Shown here: positions 7,809 through 16,715 of the stretch, piece after piece
Position numbering within the stretch: position 1 is the stretch's first letter
How the letters are laid out: each line of letters starts with the position of its first letter
Source: Leptolyngbyaceae cyanobacterium CSU_1_3
GTDB taxonomy: Bacteria; Cyanobacteriota; Cyanobacteriia; Leptolyngbyales; Leptolyngbyaceae
Direction: 5' to 3'
Assembly: GCA_012034655.1 (NCBI GenBank)
Contig: JAAUOZ010000010.1
Span: 1-51,761 of the forward strand
Length of the DNA: 51,761 nucleotides
Position numbers and translations under genes: made by a program
Notes under the pieces: generated by a model
The model's database searches: none
What the model was told of the DNA's origin: nothing
Seen by the model: the letters and a program-made list of their open reading frames with translations, nothing else

Positions 7809-8749
7809 ATGTTGAGTTACCAAGGCTACAACGCGGCCCTTGAAATCGATGAAGAATCAGGGCTGTTGGTGGGGGAAGTTCTAGATATCAGCAACGTGTT
7901 GACCTTTGAAGGTGAAACGTTTAAAAAAGCTGTTTTAGAGTTTCATAGGACGATCGACATCTACCTAAAAACCTGCAAGCAGAAAGGGTTGACTCCCGAA
8001 AAGCCTTTCTCAGGCAAGCTTCCCTTTCGGACAAGGCCCGAGATTCACCAGGGGCTATTTCTCGCGGCTCAGGCAAGCAAAAGCATCAACGCCTGGATGG
8101 AGGACATTCTCAGGCAAGCAGCCAACTATCAACTCAATCCCAATCAGACGGGCATCTACCAACCTCCCTATTTGAGCCGTGCATTTGCCGCAGATGACAC
8201 CGTTGAAGTGGGAGCCGCCAGCCTACGAAAATCATTCACCACACGTTGGCTGCTTCTGAGCAAACTGACCCAGGGCTAAAAAAGTCGTTTTTGGGCAAGC
8301 TCCCCTTTCGGACGAAACCAGAGATCCATCGATCGATTTATCTAGCGGCTCACCAATCCAAAAAAAGCATCAATGCCTGGATGGAGACCGTGTTAGTTTG
8401 GGCTGTCATTCACCACTTGAGAAATCAGTTGAGCGGCAACACCTGGGAAAGAGATAAGTTGCCTTCTAGCCTAAAGTACGGGCTACAAGACGTAGATAAA
8501 AGAGAGCGACTTCTGGATGAAATTATCTCAGCGCTCAATCAGAAAAAATCTTTAGATACCTATCAGCTTTTGCTTGCGATCGAAGCCTGTTTAGAAGGGG
8601 TTGATGGTATCAAAGCTTGTCTTGATCACCCAGAGCAAGTCTCAGGCGTGATGCCCATTATTTTGAACGTGGCAGACATAAAACTTACTTCTCTACCCCC
8701 AAAAGAATTACTCGTTCAACCACGAGCCTCGTTTCACAACAAACAGTAA
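7809..8749 (+). CDS. hicB: HicB-family antitoxin with tandem C-terminal DNA-binding domains (frame interrupted near 8240)
   Basis: Residues 1-60 are the HicB fold (MLSYQGYNAALEIDEESG, LTFEGETFKKAVLEFHRTID), which binds the toxin. Then comes an Arc-like ribbon-helix-helix domain, KLPFRTRPEIHQGLFLAAQ followed by SINAWMEDIL. Past a one-base shift near 8210-8245 the second frame repeats this domain almost exactly: KLPFRTKPEIHRSIYLAAH, SINAWMETVL. Another 110 or so residues of unknown type follow. The second frame has no good start of its own (only a TTG), so one protein of about 313 residues is more likely than two. Standard HicB has a single RHH domain and 110-150 residues. It probably represses its own operon and neutralises the HicA-like protein. 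Confidence 0.65.
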
Positions 8750-9686
8750 ATCATTTCCAGATCAGGCGTGGGGGGAAATTAAAGCAAACTAGATGCCGGG
8801 TTGAGCGCAGTCGAAACCTGGCTAGTGGTACATGATTAGCCCACAGAATCCTTATTTAATAGACATCTTCAGAAATAACAAGAGTACGCTACGAGTAGCG
8901 CAAATGACAGGGATTTTCCGCTTTTTAGGCGCTTCATTTAGCGTAGTTCTCTTATTCTTGAAGAGGTCTAATAGAGTTGTTGGGTAATAAACTCAAAAAT
9001 CCTTGAAACCTTTGCCTAGAAAGCGTTTTAGCAGTTTTCGATAAAAATCCTTGAAATCAAGTGTGTACAAGCGTTTCAGCGATTTTACCCGTTATTTTCC
9101 AACAGGTCTAATGATTCCAGCTTTCAGCCCTTCCTCTGCCGGAGCTACTATATCGCCATTCAGCGATATGCTAATTGTCCAACTGGCACATTTTACCTTG
9201 ATGAAATAATGAATGCACTTTAAACTCTCAGTGTTTCCCGCAGTATCCAACAAGTTTGCTTGACGACTCTGTAGGTCGGTGAGTATTGCATTTCTTGTTT
9301 TCATTCATGGAATCGATCGCTGCTATCAATCTGGCTCTTGACATAGTTACGACTTAGATCAGGCTTTAATTGAACAAAGCACTCTGATCCTCCAGATGTT
9401 AAAGAATGAGCGTGAGCATTTAGCAGGTTTCAGTTCTGTGCTGAAAGTCAAGTTATCAGACAATTAGCCAGTTCGTCAGTGCAATACTCCGGACAGTGTT
9501 TGAGGCGAAGGCTAAAACCCGCATCCCACCGTTGGCATTTGTCCAAGATCGAAGACTGAAATTCGCATTCTATCGTGGTCAATTTAAAACTGTCCGAACT
9601 GTTGTCAGTGTTCTCGCGCTATAAAAAGAAAAAAATCTACGTTTCAGCTTCTCACTTTTTAAGTCAGGATGCGGTCGTACTAACCA
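8750..9686. other. Gene-poor stretch with MITE and decayed short frames
   Basis: It contains the hairpin MITE (8858-8977). Just after it is a diverged direct repeat: AAAATCCTTGAAACC at about 8996 and AAAATCCTTGAAATC at about 9044, each followed by a GCGTTT(T/C)AGC block. Two short divergent frames (9092-9304 minus, 70 codons; 9307-9467 plus, about 53 codons if one base is added near 9354) start 2 bp apart but have no recognisable product. A further open fragment near 9470-9620 (LRTVFEAKAKTRIPPLAFVQ) is also unrecognised. They may be remnants of a lost gene. Confidence 0.4.
8858..8977. mobile_element. Hairpin MITE-like element
   Basis: Left arm 8858-8890 (TAGACATCTTCAGAAATAAC ... ACGCT) and right arm 8940-8973, whose reverse complement is TAGACCTCTTCAAGAATAAG ... 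ACGCT, form a roughly 32 bp imperfect inverted repeat. The total length is about 120 bp and it is non-coding. This is the shape of a miniature inverted-repeat transposable element, with no transposase in the window. Confidence 0.55.
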
Positions 9687-12302
9687 ATGAGAATTCTCTT
9701 AGGTCATGATCTCTTTTTTCACTTTGCCATCTCCCTGGGTGGTAAAGTGGTTGCAAATTCGTTGAAAGATCAAGCACAGCAAGAATTAGACCAAATTGAA
9801 GATTGGCTCAAAACACCATCCCCGCACCCATCCTACAAAGTTAAATCTGTCGGCTCAGATAGGTCTGCGATCGTTCTGCACGAGTCGTTAGATCACATTT
9901 TTTATACTCATTTTCAAACTAAAGATCTACCTCAAGAGATAATCGATCGCTACGTGGCAAGTGTGGTTGAGCAAGTTAAATCTAAAGGCATCATCCTGGT
10001 TCCAGACGGTGACTATCGATTTACGGGCAAGGCTTGCCAAAATATTGTGCAAGTGGAGCTAGAGTTTGCGTCTAAGAACGGGTGTAAAGTGCTGACCCAC
10101 GATCGCCCAAACTATCGATCGATGGATTGCAACAACCTGGTCTATTCTAGTCTGCAAGCTTTTCTACTAGACAGCGTACCTGTTGCTCGGTCTGAGAATC
10201 AGAAAGTGGGTGAAATTTATGGACAGCGTAGGGTTGAAAGTAGCGATCGCACTAGCTCTCAATCAGCCATTTTTAACTATCTGCAAAATCTACTGCTTCA
10301 AGGACTCAACCAAAAAACGACCTCTCCTAATTCTAAAAAACGCAGCAGAGGAAATTCTCATTGGCTAACCTGGTTTGTGCTGATCGTGATCATGATCCGA
10401 TTATGCGAAGATATTCTCGAAGGTCTGTCGCCCCAGTATGAATCTGAGAGCGATCGCGGCCACCATCGATCGCCTGATCCCGGTAAGATTTTTACACAAG
10501 AGCTTCCCTTTGCCAATCGATACAGCAACGCTCAAGGCATGATGCCAGATCATAGTTCTGCGAATGCTAAGGCGATTGCTAAAGTCGATCAGCCTGGTGA
10601 TGGCGAAGAAACGCCAGAAATTAAAGGATTGCCAACCAATCAGGCTATAAGAAACTCTAAGGTTGCTGGTGGCGATCGTCCAGTAGAGTCGCCATCTCAA
10701 CAAAGCGGCATTCAGAAATCAATCAGCTATGAATCTTCTAAAGCGCTCAGTTTTAGTGTTGCTGCGAATGCTCTAGCCAAAGGTTCTTCTCAACCAGGTG
10801 ACGATCAGGAGAATATTTTTGCACAGGTTAAGAGCAATACACTCAAGAATGAATCATCTCAGGTGTTTGATGGCAATGTGGCGGATGAATTGAGCGGTGA
10901 ATTAACGAGTGAGTTAGCGAATAAGTTAGCGATCGTAGACAACCCAACGATCGCTGCTCAACTTTCTAAAAATATACAGTCAGTTTCATTCGATAAACCA
11001 TCAGATGAAAAGCTGGAAGTCACTTCTCTGTCGGAAGATTTATATAACATTCAAGCTCCCTTGAAGGGTGATTCTATCCAAGGCAGTGAGCCTAGACTCA
11101 ATAGTTCTCCTTTCTCTATTGATTCTTCAAGTGGTTTTGCAGACGGCGCTACACCCAAGATTAACGGTAATGCTTATTCTGAAATTAAGACTAAGCCAGG
11201 TGACATTGAAACGCCTCTGATGTTTAGCACGCCCATCAGTGACCGATTCAACATTCAGGCGATCCCAACGACTCCAGATGTGTTTAAGGCAAACGCTAGG
11301 AGTTTTGTGAATAGCTCGATCGTCGATCAAGGGGCGGGACAAGCTGTACCTAAAAACGACAAGATTGATAATGCGATCGAGAACCCTATGCTCCGTGAAG
11401 GGGGAATAGCAGCGATCGACACCCAAACTATTCGTGATGCAATCACTACTTCACCAGTTTCTGCACCCAGCCCTAACGGGATGGAGTTTAAAGGTTCTGA
11501 GTTAATTTCTGCACCCCTACCATCCGAGGTTCCTGCAAATTATTCAGGAAGTGTCACCTCTCCCCAGCAGTCAGAGAACGTTTCCTTCCCACCTAGCTCT
11601 AGCAACGCCTACCCTGAACCTGACTCAAAACTGCTCCCTCGCAATATCAGCCCGCTTCCTACCCTGCCAAATCAAGAAAACACTACCTTAGATTGGATGA
11701 ACGCCAACCTGACCATCAGCTTGGGCAACGTGACTCTAGCGCGGGATGGAGAACGCTGGTCGGTGGTCAAATTGGGTGGCGGCAGCATCGTCGCCCAGGT
11801 GAATGGGCAAGTGTTCACTACTTATCTGAGCAGCTTCGCCCCAACTCGTGATTTGGGACAGATGACAGCGATCGATTTTAGCGGTGGCATCTTCAAGACC
11901 AATGTTGGCATTGCAGTATCTAGCTACTCTGCCGAAAGTTGTCTAGCTGTTCAATTTAAGGGCGGCACTTTAGAGGGCAACATTGGTAGTATCACTTCAA
12001 AGACCAATAGTAGTTTAGATAGTAGTTTTGATAGTAGTTTTGATAGTAGTTTTGATGGGTTGGGCGTTCAGTTTGGGGGTGGGGCGGTGCAGGTGCAATT
12101 TGGGGGTGGCTCCTTGCTCGATCGGTCAACAACTTCACCCCTTTGCTCCTCGACCCGTGGCAAATTTGAGCTTGCTCTGGGTGTCAACGCCAGTAGCTTC
12201 AACAAGCAATTTACAGTGAACACTTTCCTGCCTTATTTGCTGCAAGAAGTCTTAACAACCCATCAGATTCTACCTGACTTTCCCCAACAAACTGGACTGT
12301 GA
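9687..12302 (+). CDS. Large membrane protein: possible PIN-like N-domain, one TM helix, long disordered linker, beta-rich C-domain
   Basis: This is an 871-residue protein with no overall family I recognise. Residues 1-165 alternate helices and strands. The start ILLGHDLFFHFAI and the end VELEFASKNGCKVLTHDRPN resemble, weakly, the first and last acidic blocks of PIN nucleases. Residues ~224-245 (HWLTWFVLIVIMIRLCEDIL) form one transmembrane helix after a basic stretch. Residues 250-680 are low-complexity, rich in Ser, Asn, Pro and Asp, and likely disordered. Residues ~690-870 are Gly-rich beta structure (VKLGGGSIVAQVNGQV, VQFGGGAVQVQFGGG) with a four-fold SSFD repeat. The long open frame with HIP1 sites argues for a real gene. 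It sits among toxin-antitoxin and MITE remnants. The start is uncertain because no clear ribosome site is seen. Confidence 0.65.
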   Translation: MRILLGHDLFFHFAISLGGKVVANSLKDQAQQELDQIEDWLKTPSPHPSYKVKSVGSDRSAIVLHESLDHIFYTHFQTKDLPQEIIDRYVASVVEQVKSKGIILVPDGDYRFTGKACQNIVQVELEFASKNGCKVLTHDRPNYRSMDCNNLVYSSLQAFLLDSVPVARSENQKVGEIYGQRRVESSDRTSSQSAIFNYLQNLLLQGLNQKTTSPNSKKRSRGNSHWLTWFVLIVIMIRLCEDILEGLSPQYESESDRGHHRSPDPGKIFTQELPFANRYSNAQGMMPDHSSANAKAIAKVDQPGDGEETPEIKGLPTNQAIRNSKVAGGDRPVESPSQQSGIQKSISYESSKALSFSVAANALAKGSSQPGDDQENIFAQVKSNTLKNESSQVFDGNVADELSGELTSELANKLAIVDNPTIAAQLSKNIQSVSFDKPSDEKLEVTSLSEDLYNIQAPLKGDSIQGSEPRLNSSPFSIDSSSGFADGATPKINGNAYSEIKTKPGDIETPLMFSTPISDRFNIQAIPTTPDVFKANARSFVNSSIVDQGAGQAVPKNDKIDNAIENPMLREGGIAAIDTQTIRDAITTSPVSAPSPNGMEFKGSELISAPLPSEVPANYSGSVTSPQQSENVSFPPSSSNAYPEPDSKLLPRNISPLPTLPNQENTTLDWMNANLTISLGNVTLARDGERWSVVKLGGGSIVAQVNGQVFTTYLSSFAPTRDLGQMTAIDFSGGIFKTNVGIAVSSYSAESCLAVQFKGGTLEGNIGSITSKTNSSLDSSFDSSFDSSFDGLGVQFGGGAVQVQFGGGSLLDRSTTSPLCSSTRGKFELALGVNASSFNKQFTVNTFLPYLLQEVLTTHQILPDFPQQTGL
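12009..12056 (+). repeat. Four 12-bp tandem units encoding Ser-Ser-(Leu/Phe)-Asp
   Basis: AGTAGTTTAGAT is followed by three exact copies of AGTAGTTTTGAT, in frame within the large membrane protein. The unit length keeps the frame, so copy number could vary without breaking the gene. Confidence 0.9.
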
Positions 12303-12697
12303 TCGCCCCTTTACCTCCAACCGGGCTGGTATATTGAATCACGATCGAGGAAACAGTAGTCGGTGAGCTAGCAGAACTGGTTTGCAAAAAGGTTTCAAAA
12401 GTTCAAGACTGGAAGCTTTTTTGGGAACTTTTTGGATAGTCAATGACAACTTAAATAGAGTAGGTCTAGAGGGTCAGTTTTAGCAAAACTGTCAGAAAGG
12501 GTGCTAGTGGTCTGCCAAGAATTATCTTGTGGAGCAAGCCCCTCAAGATAGCCATCTTTCCCCGATCTCAAGCTCGCAAATTCAAAGATGACAAACCATT
12601 CGTTGAGGGTGATTGTGCGGTTTTTCAATTTCTTGGCAACCAGTCCATCATCCCACTGGAATGGAGTCTGTCAATCGCTCTATGCTCACGTTAAGCC
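12303..12697. other. Intergenic region, no defensible gene
   Basis: One minus-strand frame (12440-12628, 62 codons, with GYLEGLAPQDNSWQTTST in the middle) has codon patterns that could be a coding remnant, but it has no clear start and no recognised family. No toxin gene precedes the truncated hicB. Confidence 0.35.
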
Positions 12698-12934
12698 ATG
12701 TTGAAGTACAAGGGTTACACAGCCACGATCGAGGTTGATCTAGATGCGGAGATTCTCTACGGTGAGTTGCTCGGCATCAAAGACATCGTAACCTTTGAAG
12801 GGAGAACGGTTGCCGAGATCAAGCAGGAATTCTATCGATCGGTCGATGCTTACCTCAAGTTTTGCAGCCGCCTGGGGCAGCCGCCTAATTTGCCAGACGG
12901 TGGCGGTTTTGCCTCAGATGGTGCAGAAGGGTGA
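12698..12934 (+). pseudogene. Truncated HicB antitoxin, toxin-binding half only
   Basis: The 78 residues MLKYKGYTATIEVDLDAEIL, VTFEGRTVAEIKQEFYRSVD and AYLKFCSRLGQPPNLP are the standard HicB N-terminal domain and match the first 60 residues of the HicB at 7809. The frame then ends in a Gly-rich tail where the ribbon-helix-helix domain should begin (normally P-x-SGK/R-hydrophobic-R-hydrophobic). None of the three downstream frames contains it. There is no HicA gene upstream. It is either a decayed antitoxin or a solo HicB fold without DNA binding. Confidence 0.65.
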
Positions 12935-13098
12935 TAGATTGCCTCTGGGCTTTAGAGTTGCGATTTTAACCTGAATTCAATGCGGCTAAAAGTGCCTTCA
13001 TCCTCCCAACCTCCTGCTCCACCTCTGTGATGAATTGGCCACAGTTCAGCATAAGTTGTCTCGGTGAAGCAGGAATTTTAGAGGGCAATCTTTGGAAT

Positions 13099-13131
13099 CC
13101 CCCGCTATATCGGGACTCTGATTAGCGGGGG
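13099..13131 (-). terminator. Hairpin 8 bp downstream of URC1
   Basis: CCCCCGCTA (13099-13107) and TAGCGGGGG (13123-13131) form a perfect 9 bp GC-rich stem with a 15-base loop. It lies directly after the URC1 stop on the minus strand. There is no T-run, so termination is likely but not certain. Confidence 0.5.
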
Positions 13132-13138
13132 GAGGGTG

Positions 13139-14422
13139 TCAATCGCTCAATTCTCGTCCTCTGATATTGGCGAGCGACTCTTCGGTTAGCACATCGTCCT
13201 CGGTGTAGTAGCCTGCTGCCTTTTTGGCCTCGATTTCGACCCTTGCGTCAGCAGGAATCAGATCCGCAGGAATGGGCACTCTTTGAATCACTTGAATGCC
13301 CGATTGGGTGATAGCTTTGTACTTCATGTCGCTCATTGAGACCAGGCGATCGATGCGGGTAATGCCCAACCAGTGCAACACATCGGGCATCAATTCCTGA
13401 AAGCGCATGTCTTGCACCCCAGCCACGCATTCCGTTCGTGCAAAATAGGCATCGGCTCGATCGCCGCCTTCTTGGCGTTTTCTGGCGTTGTAGACGAGAA
13501 ATTTGGTCACTTCGCCGAGCGCTCGTCCTTCTTTCCGCAGGTAGACAATCACCCCAGCGCCGCCTTCTTGAGCCGTCTGAATGCAGGCTTCGATGCCGTG
13601 GACGAGGTAAGGACGACAGGTGCAAATATCTGATCCAAAAACGTCAGAGCCGTTGCATTCATCGTGAACCCTCACTGCGAGAGGCTTATCGGGATCGGCG
13701 ATCGTCGTGGGGTCGCCGACCATGTAAACCGTGAGACCGCCGATCGGGGGCAAGAAAACCTTCAGATCGTGGCGGGTGATGAGATCGGTAAACATGCCGC
13801 CCGTTTGCTCAAACAAGGTACGCCGCAGAATACTTTCTTCTACGCCTAGCCGTTTGGCAATGCCAGGGAGATACCAGACTGGCTCGATCGCTGCCTTCGT
13901 CACGACCAAATCGCCGCCCAGCTTCATAATGCGCCCGTCTTCTCGCAAGCGGCCTTTGGCAACGGCTTCTTGGAGTTCTGGCATGTTGATATGCGCCTGG
14001 GTAATGGCGATCGAAGGGCGAATGTCGTAGCCCTGCTCACAGAGGTCGGCATAGACCTCGCCTACCAGTGCGCCAAAGGGGTCGAGGGAGACAATACGAT
14101 CGGGATCTGACCAGGCAGGATGGGGCCCAATGTGGGCGGCGGGGGAGGTGTTGGTCAGGTCGGCGCGATGATTCGACTGAAGCTGGCCGCTGGCCACAGC
14201 CAGAGCACGATATACCGCATAGGAGCCGGAGTGAGTGCCAATGACATTGCGGTGGGCGGGGTTAAGCACTGTGCCAATGATGGGGCCACGTTTGTGGGGG
14301 TCGGCGGCTCCCCAGTGTAGGGCGATCGGTTTTGGCCCAAACCGCGTCGGGTGAGAACTCAAGACAATGTGCGTCTGCCTGGGCTTTGGACTCGGTTTTG
14401 GATTGATAGGTTCGCTGACCAT
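13139..14422 (-). CDS. urc1: URC1-type GTP cyclohydrolase II-like enzyme (uracil catabolism)
   Basis: The C-terminal half has the GTP cyclohydrolase II core: the zinc motif C-x10-C-x-C in ECNGSDVFGSDICTCRPY, then IVYLRKEGRALGEVTKFLVY in place of the usual RQEGRGIGL. The N-terminal 180 residues (PILWGAADP-like block at PIALHWGAADPHKRGPI, then HRNVIGTHSGSYAVYRALAV, and VSLDPFGALVGEVYADL) are specific to the URC1 branch and absent from riboflavin enzymes. In yeast URC1 is required to degrade uracil via ribosylurea. I chose the ATG at 14420-14422, preceded by GGGGAG 9 bases upstream; the longer frame would need a TTG. Its usual partner URC4 is 12 kb downstream on the same strand. Assignment to the URC1 type is strong; the physiology is inferred. 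Confidence 0.85.
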   Translation of the reverse strand: MVSEPINPKPSPKPRQTHIVLSSHPTRFGPKPIALHWGAADPHKRGPIIGTVLNPAHRNVIGTHSGSYAVYRALAVASGQLQSNHRADLTNTSPAAHIGPHPAWSDPDRIVSLDPFGALVGEVYADLCEQGYDIRPSIAITQAHINMPELQEAVAKGRLREDGRIMKLGGDLVVTKAAIEPVWYLPGIAKRLGVEESILRRTLFEQTGGMFTDLITRHDLKVFLPPIGGLTVYMVGDPTTIADPDKPLAVRVHDECNGSDVFGSDICTCRPYLVHGIEACIQTAQEGGAGVIVYLRKEGRALGEVTKFLVYNARKRQEGGDRADAYFARTECVAGVQDMRFQELMPDVLHWLGITRIDRLVSMSDMKYKAITQSGIQVIQRVPIPADLIPADARVEIEAKKAAGYYTEDDVLTEESLANIRGRELSD

Positions 14423-14559
14423 CGATAGACACTCCCCACTCGCCAGATTGCAAGCCAATTGTATTCTTCTACCAGTTTAAAGAGGAAATGCGATCGATGC
14501 TTTGCTGAACCTTCGATCGAGCGCAGCTTCTACGTCATCCAAAATCGCAACTCTAAAAT

Positions 14560-14733
14560 CTAAGGAATGTGGATTGATCAATACCGGAGATCTTCGCCCT
14601 CATCCCCTAACCCTTTTCCCAACCTGGGAGAAGGGGAACCGGACTCCTGCTCGCTCGCCCAGATTGGGAGAGGACTGGGGCGAGGGCAAGACCACCTTGC
14701 AGTGGACGGCATGATTGAATCCACGTCCCTAAG
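14560..14733. mobile_element. TIR-type dispersed element, copy B (174 bp)
   Basis: The left end CTAAGGAATGTGGATT (14560-14575) and the right end AATCCACGTCCCTAAG (14718-14733) are inverted repeats. The interior has nested hairpins (ccctaacccttttcccaacc, gattgggagaggactggggc) and is about 90% identical by eye to copy D at 42340. The phoH stop codon TAG (14729-14731, minus strand) lies inside the right terminal repeat. Confidence 0.75.
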
Positions 14734-15688
14734 CTTCAAACTTCTCGTAAGCTTCTACGATTCTTTGCACCATGGGGTGGCGTACCACATCCGCCTTAGA
14801 GAGATGGCAGAACGCAATCCCTTCCACCGATCGCAAGATTCTTTCTGCCATTCCTAACCCAGAAGATTGATTGGTAGGCAAATCGGTCTGGGTTAAGTCT
14901 CCAGTGACGACCATTTTAGATTTAAAGCCAATTCGCGTCAGCAACATTTTCATTTGCGCTGGCGTGGTATTTTGTGCCTCGTCGATAATCACAAAAGCGT
15001 TGTTTAGGGTACGGCCTCTCATATACGCGATCGGGGCAATTTCAATGATGCCGCGCTCCATCAAGCCTGCAATCTTCTCAGGATCAACGAATTCGTATAG
15101 CGCATCGTAGAGAGGGCGCAGGTAGGGATTCACTTTTTGTTGCAAGTCGCCTGGCAAAAAGCCCAGTTTTTCGCCCGCTTCTACGGCTGGGCGAGTCAAA
15201 ATCAACCGCTCATATTCATTGGCAAGCAGCGCTTGAACTGCCAAAACTGCCGCCAGATAAGTTTTTCCCGTCCCGGCGGGGCCGATGCAAAACGTCAGAT
15301 CGTGGGTTCGCACAGCCTGCACATACTGGCGTTGGCGAAAGGTCTTAGCCCGAATGGCATCCCCGCGTCGAGTGCGTGCCAGCATATCGCGTTGCAGGTC
15401 TTGCAGTTCTCCTTCTCGATGGGTATCTAACGCATGACGAGCCGTGAGAATATCTACACTGGCAATGGCTTTACCCTGACTCCAATAATCTTTGAGCGAT
15501 TGAACCAAACGATGGCACAGGTCGATCTGATTTTCGGTTCCAGAGATCAACAGTTCCTGACCTCGCAACACCAACGCTGCGCCGGTTTGTCTGGCTAAGG
15601 TTTTTAGGTTGTCCTCCTGGGTTCCCGATAGGGCGATCGCACTTTCAACACTCGGCAATTGAACGGTTAAAGTTTCTACCATGCACAT
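14729..15688 (-). CDS. phoH: PhoH-like ATPase with N-terminal KH-type RNA-binding domain
   Basis: The protein has 319 residues. Residues ~20-75 resemble a KH-like RNA-binding fold (LARQTGAALVLRGQELLISG). The PhoH P-loop domain follows, with Walker A GPAGTGKT at 136-143, RPAVEAGEKLGFLPGD at ~167 and the Walker B NAFVIIDEAQN at ~229-239, and ends in VRHPMVQRIVEAYEKFEA. PhoH proteins are cytosolic ATPases linked to RNA handling and phosphate or stress responses. In cyanobacteria this gene commonly follows rpsP and khpA, as here (a 103 bp gap with a hairpin). The start could also be the ATG two codons in. The stop codon falls in repeat copy B, so the element supplies the final TAG. Confidence 0.93.
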   Translation of the reverse strand: MCMVETLTVQLPSVESAIALSGTQEDNLKTLARQTGAALVLRGQELLISGTENQIDLCHRLVQSLKDYWSQGKAIASVDILTARHALDTHREGELQDLQRDMLARTRRGDAIRAKTFRQRQYVQAVRTHDLTFCIGPAGTGKTYLAAVLAVQALLANEYERLILTRPAVEAGEKLGFLPGDLQQKVNPYLRPLYDALYEFVDPEKIAGLMERGIIEIAPIAYMRGRTLNNAFVIIDEAQNTTPAQMKMLLTRIGFKSKMVVTGDLTQTDLPTNQSSGLGMAERILRSVEGIAFCHLSKADVVRHPMVQRIVEAYEKFEA

Positions 15689-15712
15689 CCAAAACCTAAA
15701 ATTAAAATGCTA

Positions 15713-15757
15713 AAGACACCTGAATTTCTGTCTAAATGTAGACTTTCCAGGTGTCTT
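15713..15757 (-). terminator. Hairpin between khpA and phoH
   Basis: AAGACACCTG (15713-15722) pairs perfectly with CAGGTGTCTT (15748-15757). An inner hairpin GTCTA-AATG-TAGAC sits at 15730-15743. Read on the minus strand it ends TCTTTAGCATTTT. It probably terminates or attenuates the rpsP-khpA transcript before phoH. Confidence 0.65.
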
Positions 15758-15790
15758 CTCAATTCTTATTGTGGCGTGTTTTTTGCAGAA

Positions 15791-16168
15791 CTACCTGTCT
15801 GTCTGCTGCTTGGGTCGAGGTTTGGGGATGCTGCGAGGAGCAGAATCGCTGCGCGAACTCAACGATCGTTCGTTGGTTGGCTCGCTCGATCGTTCTGGGT
15901 CGGCTTCTCGACCACTCTGACTGCCAAAGATATCTAGCACTGCGGAATAGCCTGCTGCTTTGGCCACCCCTTCTAAGGTCGAGCGAATTGCCTGAATATT
16001 GCGCCCACCCCGACCAAACACGCGCCCTTTGTCTGTGGCCTCAAAGGCTAACCGCACCCAGACGCGCGATCGATTGGCTGAAATTTCGCAGTCTACTTTG
16101 AGAGACTCCGGAGTCTCTAGAAAGGGCTTGACCAAAAATGTGACTAACCCGGCGTAATCTGGATTCAC
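15791..16168 (-). CDS. khpA: KH-domain RNA-binding protein KhpA
   Basis: The core YAGLVTFLVKPFLETPESLK, then RVWVRLAFEATDKGRVFGR and GGRNIQAIRSTLEGVAKAAG, is the single KH domain of KhpA/YlqC, with its GxxGxx RNA-binding loop GRGGRN. A Ser/Arg-rich tail of about 35 residues is extra. I chose the GTG at 16166-16168 because GAGGA precedes it by 7 bases; a longer frame starts with TTG at 16210 and would overlap rpsP by 32 bases. The rpsP-khpA order is conserved in many bacteria. KhpA binds RNA, often with KhpB, and affects translation and the cell envelope. Confidence 0.9.
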   Translation of the reverse strand: MNPDYAGLVTFLVKPFLETPESLKVDCEISANRSRVWVRLAFEATDKGRVFGRGGRNIQAIRSTLEGVAKAAGYSAVLDIFGSQSGREADPERSSEPTNERSLSSRSDSAPRSIPKPRPKQQTDR

Positions 16169-16178
16169 TAGAGAATCC

Positions 16179-16439
16179 TCAACCACTAACGGGTTCGGTC
16201 GGCGGTTCAAACACGTTTTGTTTTCGGAGAATGTTCCGAACGGTTTGGGTGGGTTGTGCGCCCTTTTTGATCCAATCTAGAATGGCGGGAGCATCTAGCC
16301 GAACTTCATCGGTTCTAGGGTTGTAGAAACCAAGCTCTGCAAGGGGTCTACCGTCTCGTCGGCTGGTGCTTTGCGCGGCTACAATTCGGTAGCTGACTTC
16401 GCGCTTTTTGCCATATCGCTTGAGTCGCAGTTTGATCAT
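16179..16439 (-). CDS. rpsP: 30S ribosomal protein S16
   Basis: The 86 residues starting [20 protein letters not shown], then [15 protein letters not shown] and [20 protein letters not shown], are typical S16. The length fits the family. It precedes khpA and follows ffh at a distance of 276 bp on the same strand. S16 is needed for assembly of the 30S body. Confidence 0.97.
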   Translation of the reverse strand: MIKLRLKRYGKKREVSYRIVAAQSTSRRDGRPLAELGFYNPRTDEVRLDAPAILDWIKKGAQPTQTVRNILRKQNVFEPPTEPVSG

Positions 16440-16715
16440 GCTGAGAAAGTGAACTCCTGTCGATTACAAAGTAATTACTAAGGTCAAGGGATGGGCCGCA
16501 GGAAAGATTCTGGGCTACTCATTCTATCACGGCTTAAGTTACTCGAACTAGGCCAGCGATCGCAAGTCTGAGGCGATTTCTCAAAAAACGCGATGTGCAA
16601 CTAGGTTCGCCCTCATCGCCTAACCCTTCTCCCACCGGGGGTTACTTGTTGGCTAGAAATCTCCTGAGATTTTGCTGGTTGTTGATAGGGCCAGACGGCA
16701 GGAGGGACGATCGGG
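16440..16715. other. rpsP-ffh intergenic gap with a repeat fragment
   Basis: Near 16600-16640 the text TTCGCCCTCATCGCCTAACC followed by CTTCTCCCACC matches the interior of repeat copies B and D. No terminal repeats are seen, so it is a fragment. No gene is visible. The rpsP promoter probably lies here. Confidence 0.5.
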
